NCBI RefSeq assembly: GCF_012641395.1
Contig: NZ_JABAIH010000025.1
Location: forward strand, 1-52,952
DNA length: 52,952 bases
Source: Rhizobium sp. P32RR-XVIII
Lineage (GTDB): Bacteria; Pseudomonadota; Alphaproteobacteria; Rhizobiales; Rhizobiaceae
Direction of reading: 5' to 3'
Shown here: positions 44,816 through 52,952 of the stretch, piece after piece
Layout: the number at the start of each line of letters is the position of its first letter
How positions within the stretch are numbered: the first letter of the stretch is position 1
Made by a program: the position numbers and the translations under genes
The notes under the pieces: model-generated
Database searches by the model: none
Seen by the model: the letters and a program-made list of their open reading frames with translations, nothing else
What the model was told of the DNA's origin: nothing

Positions 44816-46566
44816 AGGACAAGTTCTCCATAATCGAGCGCTTGTTCGCCAACCGCTGTGCGTATTGCGTTGACGAACGGGAGTAATGCCGGTTCGATTT
44901 TCCGCCACAGGCCCAAAGTTATCATTTTCTCACATAGCTCACCGCCCCCGGTGATCGATTTAAACCACCTCTGGCTATGCCTCGACCACTCCTTGCCAAC
45001 TTGTTCGTTCGGCGCGCCACTCTTGTCGCCTGTGGCGGCAGCAATGATCAATGTTCGAAGTGCCTTGAGCGACCCACAAGCCTGCAGGATTGCCGCCTCA
45101 TCTTTCCTATCGATGCCCAGCCGCTCAGCAAGGGTCCGTAGACGGTCGCCACCCAGACCTTCGGCGTCATAGGCAAGCGTAAATAATCGGTCATCGGGAA
45201 CATGCGCGATGATGTTTTCTTCTAGGCATCCCGCCGGCCACTGAAATAGCTTCGGCCCGGCCGCCGCCTTCAAACTCCGCCAGCGTCCAGTGAATTTGCC
45301 CTCGTCGTCGCAGAAGCCCGCTACACCGATTCCCGCTGTCCTCAGTGCCTCTAACAGGCCGAGCATCGCCTCGTTGCCGCCCCCGTCAGCAATCCGAATC
45401 CCGTAAATGTATTCCCGCTCTGAGAAAATGCGCTGAAAAAGGAGCCGAAGAAAACCAACTTCCGTCACGCCTTCGGCAATGATCGGGACCTTAGATAGGA
45501 ACGTCTCTGGATCACGCGCCTGCTGCCTTGCGATTTTGTCTTGGGCCAACCGGCCAACCCGGCCGTCGCCACCGATGTACCAGAGAGCTGATTGCCTTGC
45601 CGCGGCAAGAACGATCGGGCTATGCGTCGTCAAAAAACACTGCTGATCTTCCGACGAAAGGGAATCGAGAAGCTGACGTAAGCGGTAAGGCTCGAGTCCG
45701 CGCTCAATTTCGTCGATCACCGTCAGTCGGGTCGATGCTTCGGTTGCCCCCGCAATCTGTAGCGCGGCCATTCTTCGCGTGCCCGCGCCCCAACTCGATA
45801 AGGGCAGGAGTGTACCGTCTTTGTCGGCGAGTAGCCCGACAAGGGCGCCGATCGAGAGCCCCTGGCTGCTGGTCAACCCAATATCAAGGTTGTGCGGGAG
45901 TCCCGCATCCTGCAGCGTTCTGTCGAGACCCTGGAGGGCCTTCGTCTCCTCGTCGGTCAAAGCATTGGAGATATCGGCAGCGGCGACCTCCTTGCTTATG
46001 CGTGATTTCAAATTCCCCTTCGACAATAGCCGGTCCAGGGCCGACCCCGCGACCAACCGCAGGTCACGATCGTTGCGGTCGTCATTCGCGAGACGCACGA
46101 CGCCAACCTTGCGCCGAAGGCCGGTAGAAAGCGCAACCGTCTCAGCGTTTGGTTGGACGATCTCCCAGATCAGTTCCAGTTCGGGAGTGCCGCGGACCCT
46201 GAAGATGTAAACCGGATCTTTGGGCGTAGTTTCATGTTCGCGGTCGGGGAGAACCGCAGCCTTGCCGTCCCATTCCCAAGGCCAAAGCGCCTGTTGAAAG
46301 TTTGCCAGGCCCATCTCTTCGGAGAGGGAGACGGTTGCTTCAATTACGAAACCGGGGTCGAGCGATCGGTTGAGATAGTCTGTCTCGAAGACTTGGACGG
46401 AGTTCGTGGGACTGAACAACAACGCAATCGCATGAAGAAGTGTCGACTTGCCTGAATCCCCTCCCCCGATAAGCAAGTTCATATTGTCGTCGGGATACCA
46501 TTCCGTGTCGGCAAGCCCCCGAAAATTCGTAACCCGAAGACGTTTTATGCGGGGCTGCTTGATCAT
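44812..46566 (-). CDS. OLD-family ATPase/TOPRIM nuclease (GajA-like)
   Basis: 584 residues, close to GajA (578). N-terminal ABC-type ATPase: Walker A IGGGDSGKST at 33-42, signature-like LSSWGAGTRRMAAL, Walker B LTVIDEIERGLEPYRLRQLL and H-loop FLTTHSPIVL. The C-terminal TOPRIM domain follows: IIAEGVTEVGFLRLLF near 365 (metal Glu), ADGGGNEAM and GFCDDEGKF near 419 (acidic pair). The adjacent UvrD-like helicase with GTGA coupling makes it a class 2 OLD, the Gabija arrangement. The predicted role is nicking or degrading invading phage DNA when nucleotides are depleted. A gap of 218 bases separates it from the pAgo gene upstream on the same strand. Confidence 0.9.
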   Translation of the reverse strand: MIKQPRIKRLRVTNFRGLADTEWYPDDNMNLLIGGGDSGKSTLLHAIALLFSPTNSVQVFETDYLNRSLDPGFVIEATVSLSEEMGLANFQQALWPWEWDGKAAVLPDREHETTPKDPVYIFRVRGTPELELIWEIVQPNAETVALSTGLRRKVGVVRLANDDRNDRDLRLVAGSALDRLLSKGNLKSRISKEVAAADISNALTDEETKALQGLDRTLQDAGLPHNLDIGLTSSQGLSIGALVGLLADKDGTLLPLSSWGAGTRRMAALQIAGATEASTRLTVIDEIERGLEPYRLRQLLDSLSSEDQQCFLTTHSPIVLAAARQSALWYIGGDGRVGRLAQDKIARQQARDPETFLSKVPIIAEGVTEVGFLRLLFQRIFSEREYIYGIRIADGGGNEAMLGLLEALRTAGIGVAGFCDDEGKFTGRWRSLKAAAGPKLFQWPAGCLEENIIAHVPDDRLFTLAYDAEGLGGDRLRTLAERLGIDRKDEAAILQACGSLKALRTLIIAAATGDKSGAPNEQVGKEWSRHSQRWFKSITGGGELCEKMITLGLWRKIEPALLPFVNAIRTAVGEQALDYGELVL

Positions 46567-46784
46567 TGACGAACCGAATCAGTGGGATTTCCATCAACCA
46601 CAGGCTGTCGAGCTATTTTGACAATAGCAAGCACCATGGCGCCTCATCGGAGAGCGCCTGCCGGAACCGCCGAGGTGACGGCGTCACATTGCCCAGCACC
46701 GAGGATGTGCTCAACCTAGGGCGAGCAATTTGCCGCTCGACTTGTTTGAAGAGACGCAGTCCCGCGAACCGAATTTAAGGCTCT

Positions 46785-48338
46785 TCAGATGTAAAACTTG
46801 AACGGTTGCTTTTTCTCACCTTTGGCGGCCGAACCCATCGTCAATACGTCGCCAACCATCCGGGCGAAACGAACCGTGACTGGGAGCCCATCGTTGAAAT
46901 TGCACGAATTATAGTTGATTTTTGTGAGGCCCATGATGTCGGACAGGACGTCGCGGATGTTCGGTTTGGCATCCTTGCTCCGGGTCACCGTGATGTGCAG
47001 TGGATTGGGTGTTTCTGGTCCGATATATGTATCCAACTGCGGAACGTACCCCGTCGTCCAAATGTAAGCGGTCTGGTGGTCCAGTATCAACGCTGTGCCG
47101 CGCAGGACGGGATAGTCTCCGTCTCTGAAGAGTTTCGTCTCACCGCCGGTGGTGCGGATCCGAACGCCGACCACATTTGTCCCGGCCGGCGCCGCCTCGG
47201 CAAAGGCGCTCCACTCCTCGTCGTTGAAAAACGTTTGTCCATGGATAAAGAGTTCCTTTGGCGCTTCACCATGAGTGCTGATATAACTCTCCAGAACGAG
47301 CTTAAGCAGGTCCTCGGCCGCGTCACGTTTCAGATGAAACTCATAGTCTCCGGTCTTCCACGGACCGTTTGCCCCGCGAAAGACGACGCCGTCGCCTTCG
47401 TTAAGGAACATCTGAGCAGCACAGCACGAGTGTCCCTGAGGGTCATTCGGAAGGCTTTTGTAAACCATCCCGAGATAGCAGACACCCGGCCGGATGGTCG
47501 ACAGTCGCCACGGCGGTCGTGGTTGGGTCTTATAGTAGAGACCAGTCGCGAGATTCCAGGCAACGGTCGCCCGATCTTGCGTCTTGCGGGTGGGATAGCC
47601 GGCCTTGTTCAGAAAGGCGCCCGGCGCCAGCGTTGTCTCACGAATGAGCTGCGTGGGGGCAATGTTCAGGAAGTCGGCTTTGATCCGGCGATGAAAGTCA
47701 GGAACATCATCAAAGATGGTCTCATCACTCTGGTCGATGACGCCGGCGAAAAGCGGAAGGCTCTCGCGCCGTCTCTGCTTTTTGGCGAAGTCCCCCTTCT
47801 CGGTGGCAAGCCCAGTGCGCTTTGAGTTGGGCCTGCAACGCTCATAGACAATTTCCGGGAGCACCAGGATCCAGACATCGACCGTGCGCTCTTCGTTACG
47901 CAAATGCTTATTGACACGGTCGATATAAAGTCGGGATACCTTATCCACGGCCTCATGCTGATTGAAGACGCGTGTAACACGGTCGATGTCCTCAAGCGGG
48001 ATCGAAAGCGCGCTGAGCTCGTCTGGATCGTAAAGGATGCCAAAGGTTTCCTCGAGACCCGGGAAGTTTGCCAGGTGAAGGCGATTTGCCTTTTCGCCCT
48101 TCCCCGGCGGCGGCACTTGCACGATGGAATGCAGTTCACGGCTCCAGGTGCGGAAATGTGCGATACCGTCGCTGGTGCCGACGACACCCACCCGGATCTC
48201 GCGCGCCTTCTTGGCCTTCGCGTGTGGCCCATAAAGGTATAACCCGTCTTTCGGATGCGCGCTTCGCTGGCCGAAGGCAAACTCGAGCTCCGGCTCGTGG
48301 ATATGATCGACCTGCAGGGAGCGTTCTGGGAACCTCAT
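46785..48338 (-). CDS. Short prokaryotic Argonaute (MID-PIWI)
   Basis: 517 residues; no PAZ domain. The MID part has VDVWILVLPEIVYERCRPNS. The PIWI part has GVCYLGMVYKSLPND, CCAAQMFLNEGDGVVFRG, KELFIHGQTFFNDEEWSAF and VTRSKDAKPNIRDVLSDIMG with a terminal LTKINYNSCNFNDGLPVTVR. The Asp expected in the first PIWI strand is replaced (LGMVYK) and the second is replaced by the IHGQT pattern, so slicing is not expected. The ATG overlaps the stop of the APAZ gene (ATGA), the normal coupling of short pAgo with its APAZ effector. It would bind a guide and target and switch on the effector. Confidence 0.9.
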   Translation of the reverse strand: MRFPERSLQVDHIHEPELEFAFGQRSAHPKDGLYLYGPHAKAKKAREIRVGVVGTSDGIAHFRTWSRELHSIVQVPPPGKGEKANRLHLANFPGLEETFGILYDPDELSALSIPLEDIDRVTRVFNQHEAVDKVSRLYIDRVNKHLRNEERTVDVWILVLPEIVYERCRPNSKRTGLATEKGDFAKKQRRRESLPLFAGVIDQSDETIFDDVPDFHRRIKADFLNIAPTQLIRETTLAPGAFLNKAGYPTRKTQDRATVAWNLATGLYYKTQPRPPWRLSTIRPGVCYLGMVYKSLPNDPQGHSCCAAQMFLNEGDGVVFRGANGPWKTGDYEFHLKRDAAEDLLKLVLESYISTHGEAPKELFIHGQTFFNDEEWSAFAEAAPAGTNVVGVRIRTTGGETKLFRDGDYPVLRGTALILDHQTAYIWTTGYVPQLDTYIGPETPNPLHITVTRSKDAKPNIRDVLSDIMGLTKINYNSCNFNDGLPVTVRFARMVGDVLTMGSAAKGEKKQPFKFYI

Positions 48339-49516
48339 TCTTCCACCTCGTCTTCGCTATCCGGCCTGCCGAGCGTGCTGATATCGGTTTCCTCTTCATC
48401 CTCACCAAGAATGTCGGGAAGTGCCGTCCTGACGGGCGAAGTAAACAGCATTGGGGCTGCCTCCAGGACGATTTCCGCGGAATCCGACATAGGAAGGCGG
48501 ACAAAGGCAGATTCCCCCGACAGAAGCTCGAGAAAGGCAAGCATTCGGCCATACCACTGCTTGTTGCGCCATCCCTTGCAGATTGATCGCCTCAACCTGT
48601 GCAGCTTCTTGGCGTCGTCAATGGCAAGTCCGCTCGGTGTCTGGTTGTCGACTGCAAACAGCACTCGAGACTTCAATTTGAAATGCCAGAACGGCCAGAA
48701 GGCCGGCATCGCGGTAACGCCGAATTGCCAGATGTGGCCCTTTGCAGAATTGCGCAGCATCGAAGAGCGATTGTCGCCTTGCGTTCCCCATGGAATTCGT
48801 TTGCCGGTAGGCGCCTGTTCGGCTGAGGCATGAAAACCCACGGCGTTCGAATACTGATATTCGACGAAGCCGTTACGCTTACAATAGTTGAACCACGCGG
48901 TCTTTAGCATGGCGATCATAAGATTCGATGCTGTCTGACGATCGACTTTCAGCTTGGCGAATCCACTCTCTGTAAATTCGACAAGCGGAATTTCATATTT
49001 CAACCTGAAGCGCCCGGCTGCTTCAAACGCGATGTCGATTTCCGCCGGCTCGCCGAAGGCGAAAAATCCGGCTCCCCCCACCAACGCGCAAGGATGACCG
49101 TAGGCTTCAATCGCCGACTGAAGGCGGCTTCTGTTGATCACGCCAGAGCTTTCGAAGTATCGAATGACGTCAGGCGCCTCGGCGACGCGAAGCCAGTTCG
49201 AGGTCAGTCGTTCCGGCTCGTCAACAATCGGAACGGCGCCGCGCCGGCGGAATATCTCCCAGTTCGGGTTGATCGAGATCTGGTCTGTCCGCCGCGGTGC
49301 TTTCTGACGCTGAAGTGTATCGAGCAGCTTATCGAGACCCTCCCCCCAGTTCCTAACGAAGTCGACAGGGACTGTATCTCCAAGACCCTTGATCTTGCGG
49401 AATGTCTCCATTCGCAATGGTATAATGAACCGCTGGTCGCCAAGTTCCTTGGCCAATTCCAAGGCAATATCGAGATCGTCTTCGACATTGCTCTCGGCCA
49501 GTGTCGCATCCCTCAC
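48335..49516 (-). CDS. TIR (C-terminal half) + APAZ part of the pAgo-associated effector
   Basis: 393 residues if started at GTG 49516, which overlaps the TGA of the upstream part (GTGA). The first about 75 residues complete a TIR domain: RDATLAESNVEDDLDIALEL, RFIIPLRMETFRKI and a helix WGEGLDKLLDTLQRQ. The rest is APAZ-like: PERLTSNWLRVAEAPDVIRY, FAFGEPAEIDIAFEAAGRFR, then LRRSICKGWRNKQWYGRMLA with FLELLSGESAFVRLP. The acidic C-terminus (EDEEETD, DSEDEVEE) abuts the pAgo start. APAZ binds the pAgo and stands in for the missing PAZ/N lobes. Without the upstream half this piece lacks a complete TIR core. It is probably the 3' part of one gene with 49513-50256. Confidence 0.82.
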   Translation of the reverse strand: MRDATLAESNVEDDLDIALELAKELGDQRFIIPLRMETFRKIKGLGDTVPVDFVRNWGEGLDKLLDTLQRQKAPRRTDQISINPNWEIFRRRGAVPIVDEPERLTSNWLRVAEAPDVIRYFESSGVINRSRLQSAIEAYGHPCALVGGAGFFAFGEPAEIDIAFEAAGRFRLKYEIPLVEFTESGFAKLKVDRQTASNLMIAMLKTAWFNYCKRNGFVEYQYSNAVGFHASAEQAPTGKRIPWGTQGDNRSSMLRNSAKGHIWQFGVTAMPAFWPFWHFKLKSRVLFAVDNQTPSGLAIDDAKKLHRLRRSICKGWRNKQWYGRMLAFLELLSGESAFVRLPMSDSAEIVLEAAPMLFTSPVRTALPDILGEDEEETDISTLGRPDSEDEVEE

Positions 49517-50256
49517 AGCAGAAGCACCTTGGCTGCGCGGTGGCGAAGTGCAGTGGTAAATTCCCGCTTCCACCGATCACCAGGTTGAAGTGTAAGGATG
49601 TCCGCAAATACCTGATAGCCCTCGGCCTCGAGTTTCGGCGCCAGCCACAGCGTGAACTCGTCGTCGATAGGCGAGCCCTTGATCAGAAATATGATATCGC
49701 GCTCGGCATGTGCGACCTCAGTGGTTTTGCTGGGATGCGGCGGCAGAAGTCTCGCCAGCGCCGGCGGGACATCCTCAGATGTCATAGCCTTGCGGACGAT
49801 GGAAGTGAGAACCTTTTCGAGAACCGGCGTGTTTTGCTGCCAAAGGTTTTGGTGTGCCGTCTCAATGTCCGAATGAGAGCGTAGGGAGGCGTTGAGGTCG
49901 TCAGCACCGAAGATATCACCAGTGGATATCAATGCAGGGCCAATAATCTCGGCGAGATCTTCCTTGTTGGCGGGCGTTAGCGCAACAGAAGTCGCGAGAA
50001 TATAGCGTTGGGGTGCGAGCTCGTCGATTGACCGGCGCTCTTCCCTCATTTTCGACTTCAGTTTTGAGAAGCCCGAGCGAAGATAGTGTTTCGCCTGCAG
50101 GATGACTGCTCCGGTCGCCATTGCGTGCCGACCGTCCATTCCATCATCTGTGCCCACTGTGAAGGCCTCAAAGCGGACACCACATTCGCGCCCTATAAGG
50201 TCGCGCGCCAAATCTTCAAAATCGGCGGCGGAGAGTGTTGCGAAATCGTACTTCAT
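49513..50256 (-). CDS. Mrr-type nuclease + TIR (N-terminal half) part of the pAgo-associated effector
   Basis: 247 residues from ATG 50256 (MKYDFATLSAADFEDLARDL). Residues about 1-110 form a PD-(D/E)XK Mrr-like domain: DDGMDGR with Asp41, then VILQAKHY with Gln54 and Lys56. A helical linker follows (SDIETAHQNLWQQNTPVLEK). The TIR domain starts at about 183 (ERDIIFLIKGSPIDDEFTLW, then GYQVFADILTLQPGDRWKRE). It ends at TGA 49513 after AAKVLLL, in mid domain. The other frame continues immediately with RDATLAESNVEDD. Restoring one base would give a single protein of about 640 residues, Mrr-TIR-APAZ. Confidence 0.82.
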   Translation of the reverse strand: MKYDFATLSAADFEDLARDLIGRECGVRFEAFTVGTDDGMDGRHAMATGAVILQAKHYLRSGFSKLKSKMREERRSIDELAPQRYILATSVALTPANKEDLAEIIGPALISTGDIFGADDLNASLRSHSDIETAHQNLWQQNTPVLEKVLTSIVRKAMTSEDVPPALARLLPPHPSKTTEVAHAERDIIFLIKGSPIDDEFTLWLAPKLEAEGYQVFADILTLQPGDRWKREFTTALRHRAAKVLLL

Positions 50257-50692
50257 CGGCAGACGATGAGAGGCCAGTGCGCCTGCCGTCAAGCACTGCG
50301 CATCGAGATAAACTTCAGTTTGACGCGTTACTAACAACTATCGGGTGTTGTTTGCGTTCCGCGTGCACCGCAACAATAACGATCGATGCAAGATAGGGAT
50401 AGTCGAGCGTTCCCGGCGCCAAACTCGGATTCTCATCTTCGAGTTGGCGGCGCAGGTGGGCAAGCATAAACAACCGCGGCTAACACGCCGACTTTCTAGT
50501 TTATCCAGCGCGCATCCGTGGACCGCATCGGAAGGTTCAAGCATGCACCGGTTCGGCTGCAGCTTTCAATGAAAAGGAATCCCATTCTTCGCCGCAATGA
50601 TTTTTAAGCAGAAATCGATGGAAATTTAGGTTTGCCTTTAGGGCGGAGTGAACTCTTCAACTTTACTACGCCGATTAGATCGGAGATATCTA
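50257..50692. other. Divergent intergenic region of the defence island
   Basis: About 436 bases separate the minus-strand pAgo effector from the plus-strand gene at 50693. No gene is supported here. It must hold the promoters of both units, but no clear -35/-10 pair is visible. The last 100 bases are AT-richer (ATGATTTTTAAGCAGAAATC). Confidence 0.45.
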
Positions 50693-51757
50693 ATGGGCCA
50701 AGGAAACGATTTACGGCTTCTGGACGACGCAGTAGCGGTGCTACAACAGCGCATAGCGGCAATGGGCGGCCTGGCAAGTTATGACCTGGAATGGGTCAAT
50801 AGCCTCTCGACTGAGGGCACGGTATTGTCTGCAGCCCTTACTCAGGCCGCACTTGAGACGATTTGGACCTCCACCTTGTCTGGGTTCGATGAAGAGCATC
50901 ATACGTCGAGTTTCATGGGCCATTTCGCCTCGTGTCTTTCTTGGTTCAATCTCATGGACCGATGGCAGAACCCCGAGGACCACGACGCCCTCCAACCTGA
51001 AATCTACTGGGCGCAACAGCCCAAGCATATTGAGGCGATCCGCGGAGGGGATTTTGGACTTGCCCGCCGCATCGGAGAAAACTTCGTCAACATCAAGCTC
51101 TTCCAGGCAAAGAAGGCGCCGTTTATGCCCTTGCCGTTTTCACATTACCGCCGGGTAGCCGATCGCAATTTCGCAGACGCGGAGTTGAGGAAATATGCGT
51201 TTGGTCAGGCGCCCGGCAAAATTGATAGCGTCACAAGACTTCATCAAATTCATCGCCTCCTTCGTTGGCAGGAAGTCGGCAACGCTGTCTGGCGCGATAT
51301 CCACGGGCAGGACAAAGTCGATCCGATTTGGTGCTACTATATGTATTGGTCTCAGCCCTTGGTGGTTGGAAAAAGGTTGACATATCGTTTGCCAACCGCC
51401 GCTGCCGCCGCTGCGGTTTATGGCGAAGTTTCGCAGGAAATGAATAGTCGCAAGCCTAAGGCAAATCTGTCTCTATCAGCGGGTCGCGAGAGGAAGAGCT
51501 TTCTCGCTATGGTGATGGCAGATGAGTCGGGGATTTGTTTGAACAAGGAAGATGCGCGCGTGCTCTTGGGAGCTATGGCCCGTGTCAACCTCCCCGATTT
51601 CGTTGCAATAGACGGAAGTGGTGACGATAGTGGTTCATTCTGGCAAGATATCTTCGACCAGGAAGCCGTCATCACCCGGAGATCGAGCCGGAAAAGCAAG
51701 CCGCCACGACCAGCGCGAGACCACAAGCCGATAGCCGGGTTGACGCCCTCCAAGTAA
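50693..51757 (+). CDS. Hypothetical protein, 354 aa
   Basis: ATG 50693 has GGAG upstream; an earlier GTG at 50648 is less likely. The protein is soluble. Visible features: LRLLDDAVAVLQQRIAAMGG (helix), AALTQAALETIWTSTLSGFD, WFNLMDRWQNPEDHDALQPE, then ENFVNIKLFQAKKAPFMPLP and WCYYMYWSQPLVVGKRLTYR. The C-terminus is basic (RRSSRKSKPPRPARDHKP). No family recognised. It is divergent from the pAgo effector and could be a regulator, a further defence gene or cargo of the island. Confidence 0.65.
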   Translation: MGQGNDLRLLDDAVAVLQQRIAAMGGLASYDLEWVNSLSTEGTVLSAALTQAALETIWTSTLSGFDEEHHTSSFMGHFASCLSWFNLMDRWQNPEDHDALQPEIYWAQQPKHIEAIRGGDFGLARRIGENFVNIKLFQAKKAPFMPLPFSHYRRVADRNFADAELRKYAFGQAPGKIDSVTRLHQIHRLLRWQEVGNAVWRDIHGQDKVDPIWCYYMYWSQPLVVGKRLTYRLPTAAAAAAVYGEVSQEMNSRKPKANLSLSAGRERKSFLAMVMADESGICLNKEDARVLLGAMARVNLPDFVAIDGSGDDSGSFWQDIFDQEAVITRRSSRKSKPPRPARDHKPIAGLTPSK

Positions 51758-52101
51758 TCTACAGCAAGTCGTCAGAGATCGAGCCAGCATCTGGAATCCG
51801 CAAATGACTAACAGGCGACAGTTGCGGCGAACAATGTTCAGGCAGAAATAGAAAGCCGGGGTCTCGGACCTGTTCGGCAGTTGCTATCGGCCACTACTGG
51901 GCGCCCAACGGTGGGGCACAGCACAATCGAGGTCGGAGCTGCACTTCCGGCGCCGATGTTGGATTGGGTCCGGAAAGCAACGGTCGTCTTGCTCTTAAAG
52001 GGAACTGGCGAAACGCTCTCGTTCCCAGAACCGGTAGGTTTGGCTTCGACGTTGAAAAAATGCCTCCAGGACTTTGCCGACGGCGAAGAGCTCGGACTCG
52101 A
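51758..52101. other. Intergenic, no gene supported
   Basis: Between the hypothetical gene and the RHE_PE00001-family stop, open frames exist on both strands but none carries a recognisable motif. Confidence 0.4.
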
Positions 52102-52952
52102 TTATAAGATCCCCCATGCCCGAAACCTCCCCCTTCCGGTCATTTCCCTCAAGCCAAGCTCCAAAACGATCCGCCGCGCCGCTTGCGGCGTCACGTCCAG
52201 CGTCTTGGCCACCATTTTGGCCGACACCAGCGGCTTCGCCATCACCAGCTCGACCAGCTCCGGCAGCTTTGACGACGTCCGCCGCCCCTCCAGCTTTCGA
52301 TCCATCATCTTTTTCGCTAGCGTCAGCCGGTCATGCTCTTTTATGCCGATCTCGGCGGCCGCCAAATGGCCGTGGGCGATGGCCAGCAGTCGCGTCTCGC
52401 GATCGCGATGTCGGCGCCGATCGACGGGAATGGTTTTGAGGCCGAGATCGATGGCGGCGAGATGCGCGCCTGATGTGATGCCGGCATGGCGCAAGATGGA
52501 GGCCGCAAACAACCGACCGAGCCAGGGTGCATGCTGCAGGACGGACAATTCATTCCAGGCATCCAGGGCGACGATGGCCTGCAGCACCGTCGGCAGATGT
52601 TCGGCCTGCCGCAGCACGCCCCGCCATTCTTCGAGCCGCGCGTCCTCGTCCCAGTCGAGATCATAGACCAGCGGATCCTTTTCGGCAGCATGGCTGCCGG
52701 CGCGGCCGGGCCGTGTTGCGTTCTCGATCGCCGCCTCCGATCGGGCGAGCACGGCATCGATGGCGGCGTAGTCGACGCCGGGCAGATTTTTGACAGCGTT
52801 GGCGTCTTCTCCCTCCCCTTCCGGTTCGGTTGCGAATGCGCGTCGGGTGGCGGCGACCGTCGTCGCCTCGCCCGTGCCGGTCGACGGGATCTCAGATGTC
52901 TGTCGCAGCGCCCGAACGCCGTCTGCCGACAGCGCCCACTCCGGTGACTGAG
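52102..52952 (-). CDS. RHE_PE00001 family (DUF1612) protein, 5' end beyond window
   Basis: The frame is open from the right edge. It reads SPEWALSADGVRALRQTSEI, then DLDWDEDARLEEWRGVLRQA, HLPTVLQAIVALDAWNELSV and LGRLFAASILRHAGITSGAH. It ends with a helix-turn-helix region LVSAKMVAKTLDVTPQAARR before GRGRFRAWGIL. These are hallmarks of the rhizobial RHE_PE00001/DUF1612 proteins common on plasmids. They are thought to be DNA-binding; function unproven. About 100 N-terminal residues should lie outside the window. Confidence 0.88.
   Translation of the reverse strand, partial: QSPEWALSADGVRALRQTSEIPSTGTGEATTVAATRRAFATEPEGEGEDANAVKNLPGVDYAAIDAVLARSEAAIENATRPGRAGSHAAEKDPLVYDLDWDEDARLEEWRGVLRQAEHLPTVLQAIVALDAWNELSVLQHAPWLGRLFAASILRHAGITSGAHLAAIDLGLKTIPVDRRRHRDRETRLLAIAHGHLAAAEIGIKEHDRLTLAKKMMDRKLEGRRTSSKLPELVELVMAKPLVSAKMVAKTLDVTPQAARRIVLELGLREMTGRGRFRAWGIL

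Noticed and set aside
44816..44908. Upstream extension of the UvrD-like helicase to 44908
   Set aside because: It overlaps the OLD coding end, is Arg-rich and unlike SF1 helicases; the GTGA-coupled GTG fits better.
46806..47825. 339-codon plus-strand ORF
   Set aside because: It lies fully antisense to the pAgo gene, is rich in Arg/Pro/Gly and shows no motif; a shadow of a GC-rich gene.
51881..52666. 261-codon plus-strand ORF
   Set aside because: Most of it is antisense to the RHE_PE00001-family gene and is Ser/Arg/Ala-rich low complexity.
1..52952. CRISPR arrays, riboswitches, repABC origin
   Set aside because: No regularly spaced repeats, no recognisable riboswitch core and no repA/repB/repC sequences were seen.

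Overview
This window looks like an accessory replicon (plasmid or island) of a Rhizobiaceae-type alphaproteobacterium. The grounds are the RHE_PE00001/DUF1612-type gene cut by the right edge, a rhizobial-type flagellin, several Rnk/GreA-GreB-like small genes, a WecB/WecC plus glycosyltransferase locus, and many broken insertion sequences (IS630, IS110, IS3, IS21 ends) and phage gene remnants. Everything here was read by eye; no database search was run.

Layout. 1-11.1 kb is a stress/redox and regulatory cassette: SDR start, DUF488, LysR, soluble histidine kinase, an exported cupredoxin pair, a PtsN-like EIIA, four Rnk-like paralogues, an XRE regulator, a Nudix hydrolase, and decaying DUF892 and flavin-reductase genes. 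11.1-20.9 kb is a decayed zone: a degenerate tRNA-Arg-like gene, a flagellin cut by an amber codon, prophage-type small genes (HNH, DUF3307, sunset domain, DUF6362-like), a truncated IS110 and a Nudix pseudogene. 21-38 kb is a surface-polysaccharide region: ABC exporter, two paralogous GT4 enzymes, two complementary half-broken wecB/wecC copies, a GT-A enzyme, a Stealth phosphotransferase, a further GT, a methyltransferase and an exported heparinase-like lyase. 38-40 kb is again decayed, with a YhcG-type nuclease remnant and an IS21-type end. 40-42.3 kb encodes a class III cyclase with TolB-like and TPR regions. 42.5-51.8 kb is a defence island. The right edge holds the RHE_PE00001-family gene.

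The defence island is the most interesting part. One unit is an OLD-family ATPase/nuclease joined by a GTGA overlap to a UvrD-like helicase (Gabija-like, class 2 OLD). Directly upstream on the same strand is a short prokaryotic Argonaute, joined by an ATGA overlap to a gene that reads as Mrr-type nuclease + TIR + APAZ. That effector gene is split inside its TIR domain by a one-base frame change that itself creates a GTGA stop/start overlap. Either the system is a pseudogene, or a frameshift or coupled reinitiation controls toxic effector dose. All these genes run right to left and may form one defence module.

The glycan region shows reciprocal decay: one copy keeps an intact wecB with a broken wecC, the other an intact wecC with a broken wecB. 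The pair together still encodes one UDP-ManNAcA pathway.
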